Below are positions 41,636 through 52,762 of a DNA stretch of 64,000 nt, piece after piece (positions within the stretch are counted from its first letter, which is position 1; each line of letters begins with the position of its first letter). This stretch comes from JAGVSZ01 sp035456405 (GTDB taxonomy: Bacteria > Pseudomonadota > Gammaproteobacteria > Burkholderiales > SG8-39). The DNA is taken from contig DATIDG010000032.1 in assembly GCA_035456405.1 (NCBI GenBank), forward strand, positions 23,810-87,809, written 5' to 3'. The translations under genes were made by a program, and so were the position numbers. The notes beneath the pieces were generated by a model that was not told the DNA's origin, searched no databases, and worked only from the letters and a program-made list of their open reading frames with translations.

Positions 41636-42660
41636 GCCGCGCGCGCCTGCGGCGCGAGCTCGCGCCGGCACAGCCGCCGGATGTTGCCCTCGTAGATCTT
41701 CTGCCGGTCGGGCGCGCTGATCGCGAGCTCGTCGAGAATTCGGATCGTCCACCGGATGTACGCCGAGCCCTGCTCAGGATCGAACGGCGAGTCGGACGCG
41801 AACACGACGTTGTCCGCGCCGAAGAACGCGAGGCCGCATTCGGTCGCCGGCACCGCGCCGAATACCGCGGTGTCGGCGTAGAACTTCCTGAAGTAGTCGA
41901 CCGGCCGTTTCTTCATCCACGCGAGCTTCGCGCGCAGGTCCTCGTCGGAGGTGCGCTTGCCGATCTGGTCCCAGCCCGGCCCGACCCGGCCCTCGAAGTA
42001 GGGGACCATCCCGCCAAGGTGGTGCGTGATGACCTTCAGGCCCGGGTGCTTCTCGAACAGCCCGGCGAAGACGATGCGCGCCATCGCGACGCTCGTCTCG
42101 TAGGGCCAGCCGAAGGTCCACCAGATCTCCCACTCGCTCTTCGTCTCGGACGCGTAGTCGGGGAAATCCTTGCCGCGCGTCGGGTGCATCCAGATCGGCA
42201 TGTCGAGCTTTGCCATGAGGTCGAAGAGCGGCAGCGTCTCGGGCGCGGTGAGCGGTTTGCCGCGGACGTTGGTGTAGACCTGCACGCCGCAGGCGCCGAG
42301 CTGGGTCACCGCGCGCTCGGCTTCGCGCAGCATCGCGTCGGGGTCGTTCATCGGCAGCGCGGCGACGTAGCCGAAGAAGCGGTCGGGGTGCTTCGCGCAC
42401 AGCGCGGCGAAGGAATCGTTGGCGAGCTTCGCCATGTCCGCGGCGTCCGGCCCGAAGTCCTCGACCGGCGGCGCGGCGAGCGAGACGATCTGGCGGTAGT
42501 CGGCGCCGAACTCGTCCATGATCCGGAACCGCGCGTCGAGGTCGACGATGCAGGGGATTACCCGCACGCGGCGCGCCATGTCCTTCCAGTTCGCGCCGAG
42601 CGTGAGCATGCGATCGAAGTACGGTTTCGGGAACAGGTGGTTGAACGCATCGATCTTCAC
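41632..42660 (-). CDS. Amidohydrolase-2 family decarboxylase/hydrolase (ACMSD-like)
   Basis: A 342-residue amidohydrolase-2 protein. Metal-site segments are IDAFNHLFP, IWMHPTRG, ITHHLGGMVPYFEG and FASDSPFD. In ACMSD the opening motif is D-x-H-x-H; here the first His is Phe (Phe6) and only His8 remains, so the metal site differs. Relatives decarboxylate aminocarboxymuconate semialdehyde or gamma-resorcylate. The GTG at 42660 is chosen because GGGAGGACCCA precedes it; an upstream frame start gives a low-complexity N-terminus. Confidence 0.8.
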   Translation of the reverse strand: MKIDAFNHLFPKPYFDRMLTLGANWKDMARRVRVIPCIVDLDARFRIMDEFGADYRQIVSLAAPPVEDFGPDAADMAKLANDSFAALCAKHPDRFFGYVAALPMNDPDAMLREAERAVTQLGACGVQVYTNVRGKPLTAPETLPLFDLMAKLDMPIWMHPTRGKDFPDYASETKSEWEIWWTFGWPYETSVAMARIVFAGLFEKHPGLKVITHHLGGMVPYFEGRVGPGWDQIGKRTSDEDLRAKLAWMKKRPVDYFRKFYADTAVFGAVPATECGLAFFGADNVVFASDSPFDPEQGSAYIRWTIRILDELAISAPDRQKIYEGNIRRLCRRELAPQARAA

Positions 42661-42787
42661 TGGGTCCTCCCGCGGCGGGCCTGGCGATATTGACGGAGAC
42701 CGCCGGGATTGCCAACATGCCGCGCTCCGGCGGGCGTGCTGCACTGCGTCGTGACGTCATTCGTCTGTATGGGGGCGTGTTCGGGAG

Positions 42788-43996
42788 ATGAGTTCCAGTG
42801 GCCGCGTCATCGTCGCCGGCGCCGGGCCGGTGGGGCTGCTCGTGGCGCTCGCGCTGGGCGAGCAGGGCGTTCCCGTCGTCGTCCTCGAGGCCACGGCGGC
42901 GCTCACGCACGACCTCCGCGCAGGGACGTTCCATCCGCCCTCGCTCGAGATGATGGCGCCGTACGGCATCACCGACGAGATGCACAGGACCGGCCTCCCG
43001 GTGCGCCACTGGCAGCTGCGGGACCGGCAGGAGGGCCTCATCGCGCAGTGGGACCTCGACCTGCTGCGCGACGAGACGCCCTACCCCTATCGCCTCCACC
43101 TCGAGCAGCATCGCCTGACGCCGATCCTCTACGACAAGGCAAGTCGCCTGCCGCAGGTCGAGGTTCGATTCGCGAGCCCGGTGGTGGACGTGGGTCAGGA
43201 TGCCGACCGTGCCTGGGCCGTGGTCGAGACGCCGGCCGGCCGGAAGCGGATCGAGGGCAAGTGGCTGGTCGGCTGCGACGGCGGGCGCAGCGCCGTGCGC
43301 AGGCGGCTTGGCGTAGAGATGGAGGGATTCACCTGGCCCGAGCGCTTCGTCGTTGTGAGCACTGGCTACGACTTTGCGCAGCACGGCATCACGCCGAACG
43401 CCTACGTCGCCGACCCCGAGCAGTGGGCCGCGCTGTTCAAGATGCCGGACGAGGGCGGGGCGGGCCTCTGGCGGGTAGCGTTCCCGGTGCCGCCGGACGA
43501 GGCCGACGAGACCACGCTCTCCGAGGGCGAGGTCGAGCGCCGCATGCAGTACTTCGTGCCGCGACCCGAGCGTTACGCGATCCGATACAAGAGCATCTAC
43601 AAGGTGCACCAGCGCGTGGCGAAGGCGTTCCGGCGCGGCCGCATCCTTCTCGCGGGGGATGCCGCGCATCTCAACAACCCGCTCGGCGCTTTCGGGCTGA
43701 ACGGCGGCATTCACGACGCGATCAACCTCGCCGGGAAGCTCGGGCCGGTCTGCCGCGGGAAGGCCGACGCGACGCTCCTCGACCGCTATGAGCGCCAGCG
43801 TCGAACCGTCAACATCGAGTACGTCCAGGACGGCTCGATCCGGAATCTCAAGACGCTCGCCGAGCGCGATCCGGACGCCCGGCGGCGGCGCTTCGACGAA
43901 CTCCGGCGGATCAACGCCGACCCTGTCCAGGCAAGGGAGTTCCTGCTGCAGAGCTCGATGATTGCGAGCGTCCGGCGGGAGCGGGCGATCGATTGA
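42788..43996 (+). CDS. FAD-dependent aromatic monooxygenase (PHBH/MhpA-like)
   Basis: A 402-residue class A flavoprotein monooxygenase. It has the GXGXXG dinucleotide site (VAGAGPVGLL, residues 9-18), the DG motif GCDGGRSAVRRRLG and the FAD ribityl site GRILLAGDAAHLNNP followed by GAFGLNGGIHDAINL. It should hydroxylate an aromatic ring using NAD(P)H and oxygen. It is divergent from the ACMSD-like gene across a 127-base gap and lies in front of an acyl-CoA ligase. The substrate is not determined. Confidence 0.87.
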   Translation: MSSSGRVIVAGAGPVGLLVALALGEQGVPVVVLEATAALTHDLRAGTFHPPSLEMMAPYGITDEMHRTGLPVRHWQLRDRQEGLIAQWDLDLLRDETPYPYRLHLEQHRLTPILYDKASRLPQVEVRFASPVVDVGQDADRAWAVVETPAGRKRIEGKWLVGCDGGRSAVRRRLGVEMEGFTWPERFVVVSTGYDFAQHGITPNAYVADPEQWAALFKMPDEGGAGLWRVAFPVPPDEADETTLSEGEVERRMQYFVPRPERYAIRYKSIYKVHQRVAKAFRRGRILLAGDAAHLNNPLGAFGLNGGIHDAINLAGKLGPVCRGKADATLLDRYERQRRTVNIEYVQDGSIRNLKTLAERDPDARRRRFDELRRINADPVQAREFLLQSSMIASVRRERAID

Positions 43997-44159
43997 TCGG
44001 ACCGGCGCGCCCGCCGGTGGCGTGGGGGTGCCCGTTTCCGGATAATCTCCAGCCTCCGCTGGGAGCTGGCTTGGCCCCGGGCGGCAGAGACCAGAAGAAA
44101 CCATCGAAGCAGGGGTCCGCGCATCCCATCGGGCGCGGCGTCGAGAGGAGAGGAAGACC

Positions 44160-45866
<1,707 letters not shown>

Positions 45867-45905
45867 CGGCGCGCTGGCGGCCGCGCGATTCCAGCTGTCG
45901 GCGAA

Positions 45906-45939
45906 GCCCGCCGGGCACATCCCGGCGGGCTTCTCTTTT
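45906..45939 (+). terminator. Rho-independent terminator after fadD
   Basis: A perfect 10-bp stem (GCCCGCCGGG with CCCGGCGGGC, loop CACAT) is followed by TTCTCTTTT. It ends the fadD transcript just seven bases before the ATG of the EamA transporter, so that gene needs its own promoter or read-through. Confidence 0.92.
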
Positions 45940-45945
45940 GCGGAA

Positions 45946-46857
45946 ATGAGACAGGATCGCTTCGTCTTCGGCATCGCGCTGCTGCTCGCCACGGTGCTGT
46001 CCTGGGGCGGCACCTTCCCGGTGGGTAAGGCCGCGGTCACGGGAATCGATCCGTTCTGGCTCGCGGCGATCCGGTACGCAGTGACGGTGTTCGTGTTCGC
46101 CGCGATCCTCGCCGCAGTCGAGGGTTGGGGCGCGTTCGACTACCAGGGGAAGTTCCTCACTGCGGCCATCATCGGCATCGTCGGCTTCGGCGGCTTCAAC
46201 ACGCTCGCCTTCATCGGGCTCCAGTACAGCAAGCCCGAGCACGTCGCGATCGTCAACGCGCTGCAGGCGCCGATCACCGCGCTGGCGCAATGGGTGTGGC
46301 GCGGGGTCCGCCCGGCCCGGTTCACGCTCGGGTGCATGGCGGTCGCGTTTCTCGGCGTCGCCCTGGTCGTGACGCGCGGCGACCCGGCGGCGGCGCTCGT
46401 GGGCGGCTCGCTCGTCGGCGATCTCCTCGCGCTCGCGGCCGCGGTGAGCTGGGTGGTGTTCTCGCTCGGGGTCGTCAAGCTCGCGGGCTTGAGCGCGATC
46501 CGCTACATGACGCTGACGTGCATCCCCGGGGCGATCGCCCTCCTCGCGTTCGCGCTGGTCGCGACCGCCCTCGGCGCGACCGTGCCCGACGCGGCAACAC
46601 TGCGCGCCCACGGCTGGGAGGTCGCCTACCTGATCGTGTTCACGTCGATCGTCGGCGTCCTGTGCTGGATCGCTGGCATCCAGCGCGTCGGCCCGCTCAA
46701 TGCCGCGCTGCTCGCGAACCTGATCCCGATCGTCGCGTTCGCCATCGGGATCGCGCTGGGTTCGTCGTTCGCGCCGATCGAGCTCGCCGGCGCTGCTCTG
46801 GTGATCGGGGCACTGGTCGCGAACAACCTCTATCTCCGTCGCAATGCAAGCCGTTGA
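45946..46857 (+). CDS. EamA/DMT-family transporter
   Basis: A 303-residue ten-helix membrane protein with two EamA repeats (ATVLSWGGTFPVGKAAV near 15-31 and LAAAVSWVVFSLGVVKLAG near 164-182). It probably exports a metabolite or amino acid; the substrate is unknown. Its ATG lies almost against the preceding terminator, and no clear ribosome site is visible in the TTTTGCGGAA that separates them. Confidence 0.85.
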   Translation: MRQDRFVFGIALLLATVLSWGGTFPVGKAAVTGIDPFWLAAIRYAVTVFVFAAILAAVEGWGAFDYQGKFLTAAIIGIVGFGGFNTLAFIGLQYSKPEHVAIVNALQAPITALAQWVWRGVRPARFTLGCMAVAFLGVALVVTRGDPAAALVGGSLVGDLLALAAAVSWVVFSLGVVKLAGLSAIRYMTLTCIPGAIALLAFALVATALGATVPDAATLRAHGWEVAYLIVFTSIVGVLCWIAGIQRVGPLNAALLANLIPIVAFAIGIALGSSFAPIELAGAALVIGALVANNLYLRRNASR

Positions 46858-46890
46858 GGAGGCTTTTCACGCCGGATTGCGCGTCCATAA

Positions 46891-46946
46891 TGCACCGCAG
46901 CAAAGTCTCTGGTATAAGCGTCTCCATCTCTTAACCGAGTCGTTAA
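46891..46946 (+). promoter_or_regulatory. Candidate control region of phaZ: PhaR-like motif and TTAAC inverted repeat
   Basis: TGCACCGCAGCAAA (46891-46904) resembles the TGC/GCA-rich operators bound by PhaR in PHA-storing bacteria. TATAAG at 46913-46918 could be a -10 element. TTAAC-cgagtc-GTTAA (46931-46946) is a perfect inverted repeat 20 bases before the start codon. All are visual matches; none is proven. Confidence 0.3.
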
Positions 46947-46966
46947 CTGCGACAGGAGGCAGGGGA

Positions 46967-48184
<1,218 letters not shown>

Positions 48185-48245
48185 CGAGAAAAGCCACGCT
48201 GGTACTTTTAGTGGCCCGTAACCCCACCCGCGCCTGAGGCGCGTT

Positions 48246-48753
48246 GAAGCCTCCTGGACATCCGCCTTCCGGAGGTGGAGCTGATCGCGCTCGCCGAGCT
48301 GAACGCGATCGTCGCGACCTCGGGCGCGCCGCTCGACACGAGCCGCTTCGATCCCCGGCTCCTGAAGAACCTGCCGCTCGACCTCCGTGTGGTGCTCACA
48401 TGGGATGCCGACAACACGGACATCGATCTGTGGGTGACGGACCCGAACGGCGAGCGTGCCTTCTACGGCAGGCGTCTCACCTTCCAGGGCGGGCGGATGT
48501 CGCGCGACTTTCACCGGCGGCCAACGGTCCCGAGGAGTTCTCGCTGAAGCTCGCCAAGCCGGGCAAGTACCGGATCCAGGCGAACTTCTACGGCCACCGC
48601 CAGCAGATCGTCGCACGCGCGACCACCCTGCAGGCCAAGCTCCAGACCCGCTTCGGGACGGCCGAGGTCGAGGAGCGGATCGTCACCCTGCGCCTGCAGA
48701 GCCGGGGCGGGGTGGTGATGGTCGGGGAGTTCGAGGTGGCGGAAACGGAGTAG
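48246..48753 (+). pseudogene. Remnant of a DUF2135-containing protein (truncated and frameshifted)
   Basis: One frame from about 48246 to 48520 encodes PEVELIALAELNAIVA and then LDLRVVLTWDADNTDIDLWV, the start of a DUF2135 (YfaP-like) domain. After SRDF the continuation NGPEEFSLKLAKPGKYRIQA through VMVGEFEVAETE is in another frame from about 48517. Compared with intact domains there seem to be extra bases near CTTTCACC and GGCCAACGG. The long N-terminal VIT and von Willebrand A regions usual for this protein are absent, and a stop codon lies at the upstream edge. It is therefore a decayed gene end next to phaZ. Confidence 0.65.
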
Positions 48754-48790
48754 ACAGTGGTGAGTGACAAGTATTAAGTGTCGAGTGGCC

Positions 48791-49264
48791 ATGCCGGACG
48801 AGAGTCGCTGCCATCACTGTGATCGCGCGCGTCGCGCCCTTCTCCTGGGCGCCGTGGGGTTCGTGCTCGCGCCCGCAGCGCGCGGCCAGGCGACGGACCT
48901 TCCGCCGATCGCCCAGCCGCCGAGCCCGTCGCGCGAGGTCTTCATGCGCCGCGCGTTCGACATGCGGCGGATCTCGGTCGAACGGGGCGACCAGGCCTAC
49001 GGCGCGGTGATCGTGAAGGGCGGAAAGATCGTCGGCGAGGGCGTCAGCGCGGTCATCACCGCGAACGATCCGACCGCGCACGCGGAGATGCAGGGGATCC
49101 GCGACGCCGCGCGACGATTGGGCACGCGCGACCTGTCGGGCTGCGAGATGTATGGCACTTCGCGCGCGTGCCCGATGTGCGAGGCCGGCGCCTACTGGGC
49201 GCGCATCTCGAGGATGTACTACGGCGAAGGGATCGCCGACGCGGGGGAGCCGAAGCTGCGCTGA
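48791..49264 (+). CDS. Exported cytidine/guanine deaminase-family protein
   Basis: A 157-residue zinc deaminase of the CDA/TadA/guanine-deaminase group: TAHAEMQGI supplies the zinc His97 and catalytic Glu99, and RACPMCEAGAYWA supplies Cys127 and Cys130 (usually PCPMC). The N-terminus is unusual: an Arg-rich stretch then LLLGAVGFVLAPAARGQA looks like a signal peptide, so the enzyme would act in the periplasm. Cys7 and Cys10 before it are extra. The substrate could be guanine, cytosine or a related base. It stands between the phaZ/DUF2135 remnant and a convergent lipoprotein gene. Confidence 0.7.
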   Translation: MPDESRCHHCDRARRALLLGAVGFVLAPAARGQATDLPPIAQPPSPSREVFMRRAFDMRRISVERGDQAYGAVIVKGGKIVGEGVSAVITANDPTAHAEMQGIRDAARRLGTRDLSGCEMYGTSRACPMCEAGAYWARISRMYYGEGIADAGEPKLR

Positions 49265-49265
49265 G

Positions 49266-49877
49266 TCAGAGCAGCTTCCGCGCCGCCAGCGCCTCGATCA
49301 TCGTGCGCGCAAAGTCCTCCGAGTCCTTCTGCGGATTGCTCGGCGCGAAGATCTCGCTCGTCGCGGTCCACACCGGCTGATCGCCCTTGACCGAGAACAG
49401 CCGGCTCTCGACGAACGCCTGGTCGTACTGGAGCACCGTGGGCGGGGTCGCGTAGCCCATGAAGAGCGGCCCGCCCCAGGCGGCGCCGTAGAAACTGTAC
49501 GCGCCGCCGAAGAAGACCGGCGAAGTCGGCACGACCTCGGTGCGCCGCTCGACCCGGAGCACGCGCGCGATGAACACCGAGTCCGCGCGCGCCGCGCGCA
49601 CCGCGCCGTCGTAGCGATCGCGCGGCGCGATGCCGTCCTCGGGGACGAGCGTGTAGCTCTGAACGCACTCGACGGCGCGCGCCTTCAGTTCGGCGCAGAA
49701 CGCGTCCTCGAACACCCGGCGCACGGTGCTGCCGTGCGTGACGCCGATGACGAACACGCGCGTGAACGGACCGCCGGTGAAGATCGGATCCTGCCACTGC
49801 TGAACGATCCGTGTGGGCCCCGCGCATGCGGCGAGGGCGACCGCCGCGACCAGCCACAGACGCATTACGCCACGCAT
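49266..49877 (-). CDS. Lipoprotein, paralogue of the one at 16638
   Basis: A 203-residue protein with a lipobox (LVAAVALAACAG) and a mature start PTRIVQQWQDPIF. It shares with the lipoprotein at 16638 the order CA, QW-DP-F, RRV-D and a C-terminal segment of W-T/S-S then a terminal helix, so the two are related. Beyond that it has Gly/Tyr-rich GGAYSFYGAAWGGPLF. The ATG at 49877 follows GGAGAATCGTCG; an ATG eight codons earlier is possible. The function is unknown. Confidence 0.65.
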   Translation of the reverse strand: MRGVMRLWLVAAVALAACAGPTRIVQQWQDPIFTGGPFTRVFVIGVTHGSTVRRVFEDAFCAELKARAVECVQSYTLVPEDGIAPRDRYDGAVRAARADSVFIARVLRVERRTEVVPTSPVFFGGAYSFYGAAWGGPLFMGYATPPTVLQYDQAFVESRLFSVKGDQPVWTATSEIFAPSNPQKDSEDFARTMIEALAARKLL

Positions 49878-49908
49878 CGACGATTCTCCGGACCCGGTCA
49901 TGACCGGA

Positions 49909-50394
49909 TTATAGGTAGGCGATCAACCGTCCGCAGGTGATTACTCCGAACCAGATCATGAGCGAGAGAAGCGCCGACGCTTTCGCCCTGCCGGGAGTCG
50001 GCTGATGCTGGTCCCACGACGACACCGAGCGGTACACGCCGTTGTGGAACGCGAGGGCGTTGAGGCCGGCGAATGCGATCAGGGCGAGCTTCACCCGGAA
50101 CGCCGGGTTGGCGGCGAACTCCGTTGCATGTGCCGACAGCATCGCAACGCCGCTCGGCACGATCAGCAGGAACGCCACCCACGCCCACGGCAGCAGGTGC
50201 CGCTCGAGCGACCGGACCGACACGGTGCGCGAGAAGCCGAGGAGGCGCAGGTCAAACAGCACGACCGCGCCGACGAGGATCACGAAGCCGGAGATGTGGA
50301 CAATCTCGACGATTGGGTACGTCCACAGCGAGTGGCGCATGACCTCCGCGAGCGACGAATGCTCGAGGATCGACAGCAGCTCCTGGATGTCCAT
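49909..50394 (-). CDS. DUF6644-like four-helix membrane protein
   Basis: A 161-residue inner-membrane protein with four predicted helices (IVEIVHISGFVILVGAVVLF, WAWVAFLLIVPSGVAML, VKLALIAFAGLNALAFHNG and LLSLMIWFGVITCGRLIAYL). The His residues in helices 1 and 3 could hold haem, but this is speculation. The ATG at 50394 is taken as start; the longer frame is a charged low-complexity stretch. It lies in the same direction as the DUF6152-like gene (50529-50876), so the two may form an operon. Confidence 0.65.
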   Translation of the reverse strand: MDIQELLSILEHSSLAEVMRHSLWTYPIVEIVHISGFVILVGAVVLFDLRLLGFSRTVSVRSLERHLLPWAWVAFLLIVPSGVAMLSAHATEFAANPAFRVKLALIAFAGLNALAFHNGVYRSVSSWDQHQPTPGRAKASALLSLMIWFGVITCGRLIAYL

Positions 50395-50528
50395 GGTCTT
50401 TCGCCCGCGCGGGGGGCGCGGGGGCCGCTCCTCCTTTTCGCACCCCGAGGCGGGGATTTCTCGACCGATCCCCTCGCTTTCCCCTCCTCGCATGGAGGGG
50501 GTGGCCACGCCAGCGGCCGGGTGGTGCG

Positions 50529-50876
50529 CTATCTCAGCTCGACCGTCTTCCCTTCGACGGTGATGCGCTCCGCGCGCATCTCGTCGGGCTTGTTGCGGTT
50601 CGGGTAGCCCACGACGGTGGCCGTGTTGCCGACCTTGAGCGCGTCCTTCGGCAGACCGCGGTTCTCCATGCGAGTCGGGGGCGCGAGCACCGCGTTCCAG
50701 ATCTTGTTCGCCGTCTGCAACTTGATGTGCCCGTGCGGATGCTCATAGCCCGACTCGATGATCTTGCCGGTGAGCGTGAGCGCCTGGCTGCTGTCGTACT
50801 CGCTCCAGCCGTGATGGGGCAGGGCGGGCAGCGCCCAGCCGGTGAGGGCGATGATTGCGAGTGAGCGACTGATCAT
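50529..50876 (-). CDS. DUF6152-like small periplasmic protein
   Basis: A 115-residue protein with a Sec signal (SLAIIALTGWALPALPHHG). The mature part has the family's HHGWSEYDSSQ opening, then a small beta-barrel (LTLTGKIIESGYEHPHGHIKL, NTATVVGYPNRNKPDEMRAE). Proteins of this type accompany four-helix DUF6644-like membrane proteins, as here with the gene at 49909. The His-rich HHGW and HPHGH stretches suggest metal or haem contact, but no function is known to me. Confidence 0.7.
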   Translation of the reverse strand: MISRSLAIIALTGWALPALPHHGWSEYDSSQALTLTGKIIESGYEHPHGHIKLQTANKIWNAVLAPPTRMENRGLPKDALKVGNTATVVGYPNRNKPDEMRAERITVEGKTVELR

Positions 50877-50956
50877 GGCAATGGACTGGTTCGACGACCG
50901 GCCGGACTATGCACTCCGACGACGAAAATTTCAACCGCATCTAGAATCGGGCGATC

Positions 50957-51628
50957 ATGCGCGCCCTGCTCATCGCGTGCCTTCTGTGTTGCGCGGGCGC
51001 CGCATTCGCACAACCGGCGGCGCCGCTGCGGCTCGCCGACACGTGGCGGCTGCCCGAGCACGAGCGGTCCTACGCGGGCACGCTGCCGCCGACGCATCAC
51101 CTGCAGCTCGACCTCGTTGCGTTCCGCGACACGCAATGGGAGCCCGATCGAATCCTGCGCGCCGTGCGCGACGCGGCCACGATCCTCGCGCAGTGCCGCA
51201 TCCGCCTGCAGCGCGCCGAGCTCTCTCGCTTCGAGGGCGGCGAGGCGGGCCTGCGCTACCTGTCGACGCCCGTCTCGCGCCAGCTGGTGCGGCGCGTGCG
51301 GCCGGCGAAACCGGCGGTGTTCTTCGTGCGCGACACCCGGCACGTGCCGACCTACGACGCCGAGGCGTTCGGCACCGGCAACAGCGCGGCGCGGCCCGAG
51401 CTCGCCTTCACGGTCTGGATCACCGCGTGGATCCGCGACCTGCCGCTCGCGCTCGCGCACGAGCTCGCGCACGTCCTGATGGACTCGGGCGAGCACTCGG
51501 TCGAGGCGGCGAACCTGATGCGCGACGAGACCGCGCCCGGCAACACGCAACTCGCTCCCGAGCAGTGCGCGCGAATGGTCGAGGCGGGCGAGCGGAACGG
51601 GCTCCTGCAGCGCGAGGTGCCGCGCTGA
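50957..51628 (+). CDS. Exported HExxH protein (putative zinc metallopeptidase)
   Basis: A 223-residue exported protein: a signal peptide (MRALLIACLLCCAGAAFA) then a domain containing LAHELAHVLMDSGEH near residues 167-181. HExxH with a further His eight residues on recalls metzincin-like zinc sites but without the Gly of HExxHxxGxxH. SVEAANLMRDETAPGNTQL just after is often seen in such proteins. A peptidase role is likely but unproved. It is divergent from the DUF6152-like gene across an 80-base gap. Confidence 0.65.
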   Translation: MRALLIACLLCCAGAAFAQPAAPLRLADTWRLPEHERSYAGTLPPTHHLQLDLVAFRDTQWEPDRILRAVRDAATILAQCRIRLQRAELSRFEGGEAGLRYLSTPVSRQLVRRVRPAKPAVFFVRDTRHVPTYDAEAFGTGNSAARPELAFTVWITAWIRDLPLALAHELAHVLMDSGEHSVEAANLMRDETAPGNTQLAPEQCARMVEAGERNGLLQREVPR

Positions 51629-52147
51629 TCGACCCCCTTGTCAGGAGAATGTGAGCGCAGGCGAGCGGGGGACTCATAACCTCTTGGTCCCGGTCGGAAC
51701 CCCGGCGGACCCACGGCAGAATCGCTTCGCCGGCGCATTTGCCCATCCTAGTGATGTTCTTTCAACCGGCAGACCGATCCGGCGCTACTCGACCCACTGC
51801 GAATGGACGCATGCGGCCCCAAGACCGGCCATTCGCAGCTACGAGCCTCAGCCTCGGGGACGGCCATACCTCGCCCAAGACCGATTCTGAGTCAGCAAGC
51901 AGGGCGAGATCCAAAGCGCGCCGTGCACCTCCTCGAGAAACACGGGTCTCACACCTGTCTCGGCCTATCTCACCCTCGATTGGCAACGCTGGGAGCCGCG
52001 GCGACGGGTCCGCCGGCAGTGAGCTAACGCAGGTCTCCTCGAAATAGGCCCCTTGTAAGAGGTGAATGACGGGCGTAACCTGCTTTGCGAGTTGTCCGTC
52101 GCTCGTGTTTTGCATCTCCCGACCAACCCTCAGAAAGGAGGACAGCC
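51629..52147 (+). other. 519-base gene-free stretch
   Basis: No frame here has credible codon use. The base composition is visibly lower in G+C than the flanks, and a few short inverted stretches occur, but I find no terminator, RNA gene or insertion-sequence ends. The last 15 bases carry the strong ribosome site AGAAAGGAGGACAGCC of the DUF1326 gene. It may be the left flank of an acquired segment. Confidence 0.4.
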
Positions 52148-52762
52148 ATGGCCGGCTGGCGTGTCGAAGGGCAATATATGGAGACATGCAACTGCACCTA
52201 TCTGTGCCCATGCATCGGTTCCAACTTGGCGGCGCGGCCCACGGAGGGGGACTGCAAGGCGGCCATCGCGATGAGGATCGACAAGGGCGAGAAGGACGGT
52301 GTGAAGCTCGACGGCCTATCGTTCATCGTGCTTATGCACTCGCCCAGGGCGATGGCGGAGGGCAACATCACGGTGGGCCTCATCATCGACGAGCGCGCTA
52401 CCGACAATCAGGCCGAGGCAATCAGCGCGATCGCCACGGGCGCGGCTGGCGGACCGATGGCGGCGCTCGGGCCGCTCGTCGGGCGTGTGGCTGGCGTGGA
52501 GAAGCGGCCGATCAGCTTCGAGATGGACGGAATGAAGCGCATCGTCAAAGCGGGCGAGCTCATCGACCAGGCCTGCGAGGGTGTTCCGGGACCCGCGCGC
52601 CCAGGCGAACCGATCTATCTCGACAACACGTGCCACCCAGTGAACCCCAGACTAGCGCTCGCCAAGGCCACTCGTAGCAGCATGCACGCCTTCGGGATCA
52701 ACTGGGACGATTCCAGCGGGACGCGCAACGGCCATTTCGCGCCCTTCGCGTGGGCGGGGTAG
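52148..52762 (+). CDS. DUF1326 protein with CxC...CPC motif
   Basis: A 204-residue DUF1326 protein. Near the N-terminus METCNCTYLCPC gives Cys14, Cys16, Cys20 and Cys22, a likely metal or disulfide site. The rest is a beta-rich domain with NITVGLIIDERATDNQAE and the terminal GRNGHFAPFAWAG-like block. DUF1326 genes are nearly always next to DUF2182 membrane genes, as here, with overlapping ends. The ATG at 52148 follows a very good ribosome site. The role is unknown; metal handling is a guess from the Cys motif and partner. Confidence 0.82.
   Translation: MAGWRVEGQYMETCNCTYLCPCIGSNLAARPTEGDCKAAIAMRIDKGEKDGVKLDGLSFIVLMHSPRAMAEGNITVGLIIDERATDNQAEAISAIATGAAGGPMAALGPLVGRVAGVEKRPISFEMDGMKRIVKAGELIDQACEGVPGPARPGEPIYLDNTCHPVNPRLALAKATRSSMHAFGINWDDSSGTRNGHFAPFAWAG

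Noticed and set aside
42752..42759. TGACGTCA palindrome in the divergent gap as an operator
   Set aside because: Eight bases alone are too short to support a site, and no second copy is nearby.
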